NCBI RefSeq assembly: GCF_900111015.1
Contig: NZ_FOFS01000004.1
Location: 301,449 to 334,756, forward strand
Length of the DNA stretch: 33,308 nucleotides
From: Solimonas aquatica
Lineage (GTDB): Bacteria > Pseudomonadota > Gammaproteobacteria > Nevskiales > Nevskiaceae
Direction of reading: 5' to 3'
Shown piece after piece: positions 15,246-22,356 of the stretch. The translations under genes were made by a program, and so were the position numbers. Below the pieces are notes generated by a model. That model saw only the letters and a program-made list of their open reading frames with translations. It was not told the origin of the DNA and did not search any database. How positions within the stretch are numbered: position 1 is the stretch's first letter; every line of letters begins with the position of its first letter.

Positions 15246-17693
15246 ATGTACTCGCTTCGTTTTCGCATTGCCCGCTGGGTGATGGCGCACCGGCTTGCCT
15301 CGTGGCTGGTGTTTGCGGTGATCACGGCTGGATTTGCGGCGGGCCTGCCGCAGGTGCAGCTCAAGACGATCTTCTCGGACCTGCTGCCCAAGGACGATCC
15401 CTTCGTGCAGGTGTTCAAGGATCATCCCAACTTCGGCAATCCGCTGACCATGACCATCATGGTCAAGCGCAAGAGCGGGGATATCTATAACGCCGAGACG
15501 CTGAACAAGGTCTGGAAGCTGACCCGCGATGTGGACCTCGCGCCCGGCGTGGACCACGACCAGATTCTCTCGATTGCCACGGAAAAGGCGCGCTACGCCG
15601 AGGCCACGCCCTTTGGCATCGACATGCGTCCGCTGATGGAAGACCGCGTGCCTGCCACGCCCGAGGAGCTGGCGGACTTTCGCGGGCGCGTGGACAAGTC
15701 GCCCAATGCGCGCACCTTCCTGATCTCCGGCGATGCCAGCGCCACGCTGATCAACGCCACCTTCATCGAGCAGCGCCTGGATTACGGCACGGCTTTCCAG
15801 TACGTGCACGATCTGGTGGAGAAAGCCCGCGACGCCGACCACGAAATCTATCTGGCCGGCCAGCCCGCGCTCACCGGCTGGGTCTACAAGTACCAGTCGC
15901 AGATGTTCGGCATCTTCGCCGTCACGCTCGGCGCCCTGGTGCTGTCGCTGCTGTTCTACATGCGCAATATCGTCGGCGTGGTCACGCCCCTGGTCACCAG
16001 TGCGGTGGCGGCGATCTGGGGCTTTGGTCTGACCGGCTGGCTCAAGTCGCCCATCGAGCCGCTGCTGATGATCGTGCCGCTGCTGCTGGTGGCGCGTTCC
16101 TTCTCGCACTGCGTGCAGTTCACCGAGCGCTACTACGAGGTCTACTCGCATGTGCGCGACCGCGTCAAAGCCGCGGAAATCACCATGGGCGTGATGATGG
16201 CGCCTTCGGTACTGGGCATCTTCACCGATATCGTCGGTGTGTTCCTGATTGCCATCGCGCCGATTCCGGCCATGGAGCGCTTCGCGCTGTTCTGCGGCTT
16301 CTGGTGCATCTGGCTGATTCCCACCGGCGTGGTGCTGATCTCGCTGCTGCTGGCGTCGCTGCCGCCGCCGGACAATGTCGATCGCCTGGTGGGCCGCGAG
16401 GGTCGCAGCTCGGCCTTCCAGAATGCCTTCCAGGCCCTGCTGCGCCGGGTGTCTTATCTGTCCTACGGCAAGCCGGCGCGCATCACCACGGTGGTCTTTG
16501 CCGTCATCGGCGTGTTTGCGGTCTACACCGCGCTGCAGATCCGCATCGGCAATCCGGTGGAGGGCAGCAATCTGCTCTGGCCGGAGTCGGAATACAACGA
16601 GGCGATCCGCCAGATCAACCGTCATTTCCCGGGCGTGAACACCCTGGAGATCGTGCTGGAGCCGAAGATCGCCAACAACCCCAACCGGGTCGCGCGTCAG
16701 GCCGATACGGTGATGACCATGTTCCGTCTGCAGCGTGAGCTGGAGCATGACGCGGCGGCGCCGCGCGCGACGCTGTCCTTCGGCGATTACCTGATGGAGG
16801 GCAATCGTCTGTTTGCCGGCGGCAATCCCAAGTGGCTGGTGCTGGACCCGGACAACGAGGCGGTCAATGCCGCCGCCATTGCCGTGACGCTCGGTTCCAG
16901 CACCAAGGCCTTTGCCAACGTCATCGATTTCAACATGCAGAACTCGACGGTGTCGGCCTGGTACAAGGACAACAAGCAGGAGACCGTCGATGCCGCGCTG
17001 GCTTCGGCGCGCGCGGCGGTGGCCAAGGTCGGCATCGATCACAAGGATTTCATCGTGCGTCTGGGCACCGGCACCATCGCCCTGCAGCAGGCCATGAACA
17101 ATGTGGTCAAGCGTTATCACTGGGTGATCATCGGCCTGCTCAATCTGGTGATTCTGGCCGGCTGCTCGCTGGCCTATCGCTCGCTGGTCGCCGGTCTGAT
17201 CCTGCTGATTCCGGTGAATCTGTCGAACTTCATTCTCAATGCCAGCATGCATCTGCTCGGCATCGGCCTGGACATCAACTCGCTGATGGTCGCCGCCATC
17301 GGTGTCGGCGTCGGCATCGACTACGGCATCTATCTGCTCTCGCGCATCTGCGAGGAGTATCACGCCCAGGAGCAGGACTGGGGCCGCGCCATCACCGCCT
17401 CGCTCACCACCACCGGCAAGGCCATCATGTTCACCGCCACCATCATGCTGCTGGCGATCCTGCCCTGGTATTTCCTCTCCGGCCTGAAGTTCATGGCCGA
17501 CATGGGCCTGCTGCTGGTGCTCACCATGCTCATCAACATGGTCCTCGCACTCGTGGTCCTGCCCCTGCTCGTCTGGCTCGTAAAACCACGATTCGTCGGC
17601 CGCAAGGACCTCATCGTCGGTGAGGGCGTCGATCTCTCCCAGTTCACCGCCAGCGACGATGCCCTCCAGCCCGAACTGGCCGTGGCCAAGTGA
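15246..17693 (+). CDS. MMPL/RND-superfamily inner-membrane transporter
   Basis: An 815-aa integral membrane protein with the duplicated RND layout: TM1 near residues 16-36, a periplasmic domain to about 215, a cluster of TMs (SQMFGIFAVTLGALVLSLLF to about 375), a second half beginning near 415 with another periplasmic domain, and a final TM cluster from about 620 to 780. GVGVGIDYGIYLLSR in the second cluster matches the proton-relay GxxxDY motif of MmpL proteins. It is shorter than AcrB-type pumps and belongs with hydrophobe- or lipid-handling MMPL proteins. It is the first main gene behind the 14978 promoter, and its stop overlaps the possible GTG of the next gene. Direction of transport and cargo are unknown; the context suggests trafficking of the hydrophobic substrate. 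Confidence 0.87.
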   Translation: MYSLRFRIARWVMAHRLASWLVFAVITAGFAAGLPQVQLKTIFSDLLPKDDPFVQVFKDHPNFGNPLTMTIMVKRKSGDIYNAETLNKVWKLTRDVDLAPGVDHDQILSIATEKARYAEATPFGIDMRPLMEDRVPATPEELADFRGRVDKSPNARTFLISGDASATLINATFIEQRLDYGTAFQYVHDLVEKARDADHEIYLAGQPALTGWVYKYQSQMFGIFAVTLGALVLSLLFYMRNIVGVVTPLVTSAVAAIWGFGLTGWLKSPIEPLLMIVPLLLVARSFSHCVQFTERYYEVYSHVRDRVKAAEITMGVMMAPSVLGIFTDIVGVFLIAIAPIPAMERFALFCGFWCIWLIPTGVVLISLLLASLPPPDNVDRLVGREGRSSAFQNAFQALLRRVSYLSYGKPARITTVVFAVIGVFAVYTALQIRIGNPVEGSNLLWPESEYNEAIRQINRHFPGVNTLEIVLEPKIANNPNRVARQADTVMTMFRLQRELEHDAAAPRATLSFGDYLMEGNRLFAGGNPKWLVLDPDNEAVNAAAIAVTLGSSTKAFANVIDFNMQNSTVSAWYKDNKQETVDAALASARAAVAKVGIDHKDFIVRLGTGTIALQQAMNNVVKRYHWVIIGLLNLVILAGCSLAYRSLVAGLILLIPVNLSNFILNASMHLLGIGLDINSLMVAAIGVGVGIDYGIYLLSRICEEYHAQEQDWGRAITASLTTTGKAIMFTATIMLLAILPWYFLSGLKFMADMGLLLVLTMLINMVLALVVLPLLVWLVKPRFVGRKDLIVGEGVDLSQFTASDDALQPELAVAK

Positions 17694-18670
17694 AGGTGAT
17701 GAAGCTCATGCGCAAATCCCGCCATTCGATCCAGCGCTTGCTGGCCGGCAGCACGCTGCTGGCGAGTCTCGCCGCCACCGCACTGGCCCCGCCTTCGCTG
17801 CAGGTGCTGCTCAAGGGCACGCCGCACGATGCCTTGTTCGCGGTCAGCTTTGATCGCGAGCAGGGCCTGGCGGTGGGCGCCGGCGGCGCGATCTTCGACA
17901 GCCGCGACGGCGGCAGGACCTGGAGCGCCGTGACGCCCGCACCCACCGAGCTGGGTCTGATGGGCGTGAGTGCTGCAGCGGGACGCGCGCTGGCCGTGGG
18001 TCAGTACGGCCTGGTGCTGCGCCGTGAAGGCAGCGGCGCCTGGCAGCAGGCCGAGAGCGGCAGCAAGCAGCGCCTGTTCGCGGTGAGTCTGAATGCACAA
18101 GGCCAGGCGGTGGCGGTTGGTGCTTTCGGCACCGTGCTGTTCAGCAGCGATGCCGGCAAGAGCTGGCAGGCGGTGGCACCGGACTGGACGCCCTACACCA
18201 GCGATGGCCAGCAACCGCATCTGTACGCCAGCAGCATCGACGAAGCCGGCAACCTGCTGGTGGCCGGCGAGTTCGGGCTGATCCTGCGGCGCAGCGTGCA
18301 AAGCGGCGACTGGCAGCTGCTGCACAAGGGCGATGCCTCGCTGTTCGCGCTGCGGCTCGACAAGAACGGCCACACCTGGGCAGTTGGCCAGAGCGGCTGC
18401 GTGCTGCGCAGCGAAGACCAGGGCCAGAGCTGGCAGACGGTGGACATCGGCAGTCAGGCGAATCTGCTCGGCATCCAGGATGGCGGCCCGGGCGAGGTAC
18501 TGATCACCGGCATGCGCGAGGCACTGCGCAGTACTGACGGTGGCAGCAGCTGGCAGGCCTTGCGCGATCCGCTGGTGCCGGCGTCCTGGTTTGCCGGCAT
18601 CGCGCAGGCCGGGGATGGCGCGCTGATCACGGTAGGCAACAACGGGCAGATCGTGCGCATCAAGAATTGA
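17690..18670 (+). CDS. YCF48/BNR-repeat exported beta-propeller protein
   Basis: Up to 326 aa. A GTG at 17690 overlaps the previous stop; ATGs at 17699 and 17708 are equally plausible starts and leave a signal-like segment (LLAGSTLLASLAATALA). Seven repeats carry the YCF48 signature, for example GLAVGAGGAIFDSRDGGRTW, AVAVGAFGTVLFSSDAGKSW and TWAVGQSGCVLRSEDQGQSW. This family is named after a photosystem II assembly factor, but in non-photosynthetic bacteria it is found beside MMPL and DUF1302/DUF1329 genes in hydrophobic-compound clusters. A periplasmic scaffold or adaptor role between the transporter and the outer membrane is likely but unproven. Confidence 0.8.
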   Translation: MKVMKLMRKSRHSIQRLLAGSTLLASLAATALAPPSLQVLLKGTPHDALFAVSFDREQGLAVGAGGAIFDSRDGGRTWSAVTPAPTELGLMGVSAAAGRALAVGQYGLVLRREGSGAWQQAESGSKQRLFAVSLNAQGQAVAVGAFGTVLFSSDAGKSWQAVAPDWTPYTSDGQQPHLYASSIDEAGNLLVAGEFGLILRRSVQSGDWQLLHKGDASLFALRLDKNGHTWAVGQSGCVLRSEDQGQSWQTVDIGSQANLLGIQDGGPGEVLITGMREALRSTDGGSSWQALRDPLVPASWFAGIAQAGDGALITVGNNGQIVRIKN

Positions 18671-18726
18671 AAACGAGCGCGCCGTTCCGGCGCTGGTACA
18701 GGCTTTACGACCATGGGGAGAGCATG

Positions 18727-20658
18727 ATGAAAAGGCTGGAGAAGACGCTGTTGGCAATGGCCACGGGCGCGGCGCTGCTGGGGCCGGCACTGGCCAGCGC
18801 GCAGGAGGAATCGCAGGGCTGGTTCAGCGGGCTGGATTACACGCTCGGCGGCTTCATCCGTCCCGAGCTGGTGTTCAAGACCGGGGATGAGAATCCCAAC
18901 AACCAGGACGGCAATCCCTACAACGGCCGCAGCGTGCAGCGCGTGCCGGGCACGCCGGTGCCGGGCGTCAACGCGCTGAGCTTCGAGATTCCCAATCCGC
19001 TGCTGGCCGACACCATCGCGCGCCCCATCGCCAGCTCCGACAACTGGACCAGCTACCACATCCTGCGCGGCGAGCTGGAGCTGGGCCTGCACTTCAATGC
19101 CGACCTGGGCCTGGTGGCGCGCGTGCGCGGCATCTACGATCCCGGCCACTACGATGAGTTCGATGCGCGCTCGGTGGCGGATGATCGCGGCGGCATCAGC
19201 GGCGGCGATCCGGCGCTGTATCAGGGCAAGCCCAATTACTTCGCCTATCACGCCGAAGGCAGCGGCAAGCCCAATCCCCTGGAATGGTCGGGCCGCAACT
19301 ACATGGTGTACTTCCCGGCCCTGTTCTTCGACTTCAACCACGGCCCGCTGAACGTGCGCCTGGGCAATCAGCAGATCGCCTGGGGCCAGGCCCTGTTCTT
19401 CCGCGTCTTCGATGTGCCCAATGGCCTGGACCTGCGTCGCCACAGCATTCTCGATTACGCGCAGGAAGAGTATTCCGACAAACGCGTGCCCTCGCTGGCC
19501 CTGCGTGTCGGCTATCAGATCACCGACGAGCTGCTGGCCGATGCCTACTTCCAGAAGTTCCAGCCCACGGTCTTCGGCAATCCCAACACCGCCTACAACG
19601 TCATTCCCGCGCAGTTCACCGTGCATGATCTGTATGGCAACTACGACAACAAGTTCAGCTACGGTCTGCGCCTGAAGGGCAATTACGGGCAGTGGGGCTT
19701 CCAGGCCATGGCGGTGCGCCGCTACAACCCGGACGGCGTATTCCGCTGGACCGCTTCGGGCGTGGACAAGGCCCTGCCCAGCAGCAATCCCCTGGGTCTG
19801 GTCGAGAACACCCTGCATCCCACCGGCCCGATCATGGCGCAGACCGCGTTTGAAGCCTCACCGGGCGGCGTGTATTCGGCTGACGAGTGGTTCCACTACG
19901 CCGCCATGGTGCGCCTGGATGGCGTGGCCGGTCTCAACGCCGGCATCGACGAGTTCCAGCCTGCCACCGGTCAGCTGCTGGCCTCGCATGCCGACACCTT
20001 CAATGCCGCGCACAACGAGCTCGACACCTTCTTCATCGCTGCCGGCGGCAGTCTGCGCGGTCACATCGCCCGCGAGTATTTCCAGGAGAACGTGTTCGGC
20101 CTGGGCGCGAGCTATGTCACCGAGGGTGAACCCGGCTCGATTCTCGATCAGCTGATCATCAATCTGGAAACCTCGTACACGCCCAACCGCGTCTTCACCA
20201 ATCCCTCGCTGTCCCGCAATTACCTGCGCGAAGGCAATTCGATCAGCGCCCTGGTGATGGAGAAGTATTACCGCTTCACCCAGGCCTTCCCGGCCACCTA
20301 CTTCGTCTTCCAGGCCATGCATCGCACCAAGGACGATCTGTTCGGCCGTTCGCTCAAGGGTTATGGCGGTACCGATACCTCGGTGCCCACCGGCCTGTCC
20401 GGCGGTTCCAACTATCTGGTCTTCGCCTTCCAGCAGCCCTTCCCCCAGGACATCTATCGCGCCGCCTTCGCCGCGCTCTACGACCCCAAGGGCGGTCTGC
20501 TCCTGCAGCCCGGCATCAAGTGGAAACCCTCCGGTCCCTGGACCATCGAAGCCTTCTACACCTACATCGATACCGTCTACGGCAATCCCAACAACAACGC
20601 CCTCTCCACCGCCAAGTTCGCCAACGAGGGAACCATACGCGTCGGATATCAGTTCTAG
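18727..20658 (+). CDS. DUF1302-family outer-membrane protein
   Basis: A 643-aa protein. The start at 18727 is 6 bases after GGGGAG and gives the signal peptide MKRLEKTLLAMATGAALLGPALASA; the frame is open to a TTG at 18667 that lacks support. DUF1302 features include GRNYMVYFPALFFDFNHGPLNVRLGNQQIAWGQALFFRVFDVPNGLDLRR and a C-terminus ending GYQF, the aromatic-terminated last strand of an outer-membrane barrel. Many alternating strands rich in Tyr/Phe support a barrel. DUF1302 and DUF1329 pairs recur in clusters for hydrophobic substrates such as steroids and terpenes, which points to uptake across the outer membrane here. The channel function is inference. Confidence 0.85.
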   Translation: MKRLEKTLLAMATGAALLGPALASAQEESQGWFSGLDYTLGGFIRPELVFKTGDENPNNQDGNPYNGRSVQRVPGTPVPGVNALSFEIPNPLLADTIARPIASSDNWTSYHILRGELELGLHFNADLGLVARVRGIYDPGHYDEFDARSVADDRGGISGGDPALYQGKPNYFAYHAEGSGKPNPLEWSGRNYMVYFPALFFDFNHGPLNVRLGNQQIAWGQALFFRVFDVPNGLDLRRHSILDYAQEEYSDKRVPSLALRVGYQITDELLADAYFQKFQPTVFGNPNTAYNVIPAQFTVHDLYGNYDNKFSYGLRLKGNYGQWGFQAMAVRRYNPDGVFRWTASGVDKALPSSNPLGLVENTLHPTGPIMAQTAFEASPGGVYSADEWFHYAAMVRLDGVAGLNAGIDEFQPATGQLLASHADTFNAAHNELDTFFIAAGGSLRGHIAREYFQENVFGLGASYVTEGEPGSILDQLIINLETSYTPNRVFTNPSLSRNYLREGNSISALVMEKYYRFTQAFPATYFVFQAMHRTKDDLFGRSLKGYGGTDTSVPTGLSGGSNYLVFAFQQPFPQDIYRAAFAALYDPKGGLLLQPGIKWKPSGPWTIEAFYTYIDTVYGNPNNNALSTAKFANEGTIRVGYQF

Positions 20659-20662
20659 CAGC

Positions 20663-20697
20663 GGCCTGAAAAACGCCAGGGATGGCGTTTTTCGGCC
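20663..20697. terminator. Hairpin inside the uptake operon
   Basis: GAAAAACGCCA (20668-20678) and TGGCGTTTTTC (20683-20693) form a perfect 11-bp stem with a 4-nt loop, extended by GGCC on each side. It begins 5 bases after the DUF1302 stop. The core AAAAACGCCA/TGGCGTTTTT is the same as in the first hairpin at 11241-11270. It could terminate or attenuate transcription, lowering DUF1329 output relative to the three genes before it. Confidence 0.6.
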
Positions 20698-20784
20698 CGC
20701 CGCCTACACCCCTTGCCGCAATTTGCGGACTCCACGCCGGCAAATGGCCTCCTCGTTTGCCGGCTTCTTTTTTGAACCTTTCCC

Positions 20785-22164
20785 ATGCGCCTGCTCCGCT
20801 ACGACCGCCAGTACAGCCGCCGCCATTTCCTGCAGGCCGTGCGCAGCGGCGCGGTCGCCGGCGGCGTGCTGATGCCGCTGTGGGACGCCATCGCCCAGAA
20901 CGGCGAGGCGGCCAAGGCCTATCCGGAAGAGCTGCAGTCGCTGGAAGCCTACACGCGCGGCCGGCTCAAGGCCGGTGATGAGATTGATGCCGGCAATGTC
21001 GAACTGGTGAAGGACTTGCTGGAACCGATCAAGTATCAGCAGATCGCGCGCCTGGGCCGGCGCCTGAAGGTGGTGCCTACCACGCAGGACATCATGCGCC
21101 TGAGTCCCTGGGAGTATCTGGAAGCCACGGTGCGCAATCGCGGCCTGGCGCGCTTCGATGCGCAGGGCAATGTGGTGGTGGAAGGCGGCAAGCCCTGGAT
21201 CGGCGGCAATCCCTTTCCCGCGCCGCAAACGCCGGTGGAGCTGTTCGCAGGGCTCACCCTGAGCTGGGGCCGGCACGACGCCAGCTTCTATGCCATCCGC
21301 GAGTACGATCTGGCCGCCAGCGGCGAGATCGAATACGAGTACGAATCCGGCTGGGCGGAATTCTCGCCGGTGGCGCGCGTCACGCTCACGCCCAAACCCT
21401 ACTGGCCCGGCAGGGAAGACAAGCTGCGCTACCAGTCGGTGTTCTTCGTCTCGCCCGACAGCATCAAGGGCACCTCGTTTCTCAATATCTGGCCCTATGA
21501 CCAGCACCAGTTTCCGGAACTCTATGGCTATGTCGCGGCCTTCAAGCGCATCCGCCAGTTCCCCACCAACCAGCGCTTCGAGCCGCTGATTCCCGGTTCC
21601 ACCCTGTATCTCTCCGACGCCTGGGCCGCCGGCGATCCGCTCTACACCTGGGGCAATTACCGGGTGGTGTCGCGCGGACCACTGCTGGCCTCGGTGTCCG
21701 GCGCCTGGAATGCCGGACATCCGAACTGGCAGCACAACACCCATGGCGGTCCCAAGGGCAAGACCTTCTGGGACACGCAGGTGGAATTCGTGCCGGAAGC
21801 CATCGTCGTCGAAGCCGAACCGCTGAAGTTTCCCCGCGCGCCGGTGAGCAGGAAACGCGTCTGGTTCGATGCCCGTACCCAGCTACCCATCGCCATGGTC
21901 AGCTACGACCGTCGCGGCGAGCCCTACCGCAGCTTCGACGGCGCCTACGCGCTCTACGAGTCCGGCGCGCGGCGGGTGATGGACGGCCAGCATCCTTACT
22001 GGTCCTGGGGCCATGTGCATGCCTTCGACATCCAGACCGGACGCATGACACGCCTGGAACAGGTGCGGCGGATCAGCGGCGGGCATGACTTCAAGGTCAA
22101 CGACCCGGGCATCTTCGACTGCTACCTCACCAATGCCGCGCTGATGCGTCTGGCCGCCAGCTGA
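20785..22164 (+). CDS. DUF1329 protein with Tat signal peptide
   Basis: A 459-aa protein. The N-terminus YSRRHFLQAVRSGAVAGGVLMPLWDAIA contains SRRHFLQ, a close match to the twin-arginine consensus, then a hydrophobic stretch, so export as a folded protein to the periplasm is predicted. DUF1329 landmarks include PWEYLEATVRNRGLA, GGNPFPAP and KPYWPGREDKLRYQSVFFVSP. The family is thought to have a LolA-like fold that carries lipids or hydrophobic ligands, and it is nearly always next to DUF1302. It would pass substrate between the outer-membrane protein and the inner membrane. It follows a hairpin at 20663, so it may be attenuated or have its own start. Confidence 0.83.
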   Translation: MRLLRYDRQYSRRHFLQAVRSGAVAGGVLMPLWDAIAQNGEAAKAYPEELQSLEAYTRGRLKAGDEIDAGNVELVKDLLEPIKYQQIARLGRRLKVVPTTQDIMRLSPWEYLEATVRNRGLARFDAQGNVVVEGGKPWIGGNPFPAPQTPVELFAGLTLSWGRHDASFYAIREYDLAASGEIEYEYESGWAEFSPVARVTLTPKPYWPGREDKLRYQSVFFVSPDSIKGTSFLNIWPYDQHQFPELYGYVAAFKRIRQFPTNQRFEPLIPGSTLYLSDAWAAGDPLYTWGNYRVVSRGPLLASVSGAWNAGHPNWQHNTHGGPKGKTFWDTQVEFVPEAIVVEAEPLKFPRAPVSRKRVWFDARTQLPIAMVSYDRRGEPYRSFDGAYALYESGARRVMDGQHPYWSWGHVHAFDIQTGRMTRLEQVRRISGGHDFKVNDPGIFDCYLTNAALMRLAAS

Positions 22165-22176
22165 AGGCGGCAAAAA

Positions 22177-22220
22177 CTACCCGACAGGGTAGCGGCTTTG
22201 CCTGGCCGCGCGATTAGTCT
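22177..22220 (+). promoter_or_regulatory. Activator palindrome plus -10 element for the carboxylase operon
   Basis: CTACCCGACAGGGTAG (22177-22192) is an almost perfect palindrome and is followed after exactly 22 nt by TAGTCT (22215-22220). Spacing and motif match the promoter at 14978-15021. The predicted start of transcription is near 22227. A 7-bp hairpin (CGTCGGC 22232-22238, GCCGACG 22256-22262) sits at the 5' end of the mRNA. The site begins 12 bases after the DUF1329 stop. Confidence 0.75.
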
Positions 22221-22290
22221 GCTCCCACGGTCGTCGGCCCGCCCTGCGCGAGAGCGCCGACGCAAAAGCCAATAAAAGAGGAGAGGCATC

Positions 22291-22356
22291 GTGAGCAGTT
22301 CCATCCACGGCGGCGCCGTGCGCGTCGCTGTCCATTCTTTCGGGAGTTCCACATGA
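22291..22356 (+). CDS. Possible 21-aa leader peptide overlapping the first carboxylase gene
   Basis: A GTG at 22291 stands 6-7 bases after AGAGGAGAGG, one of the strongest ribosome sites in the window. The frame runs 21 codons (start SSSIHGGAVRV after the initiator) and its TGA (22354-22356) overlaps the ATG at 22353 in an ATGA arrangement. That geometry suggests translational coupling to the carboxylase subunit. The peptide itself resembles nothing I know. Confidence 0.4.
   Translation: MSSSIHGGAVRVAVHSFGSST

Noticed and set aside
15027-17363. 778-codon minus-strand open frame over the MMPL gene
   Set aside because: Composition is His/Asp/Arg/Gln-rich, unlike real proteins here. The plus strand encodes a standard RND layout.
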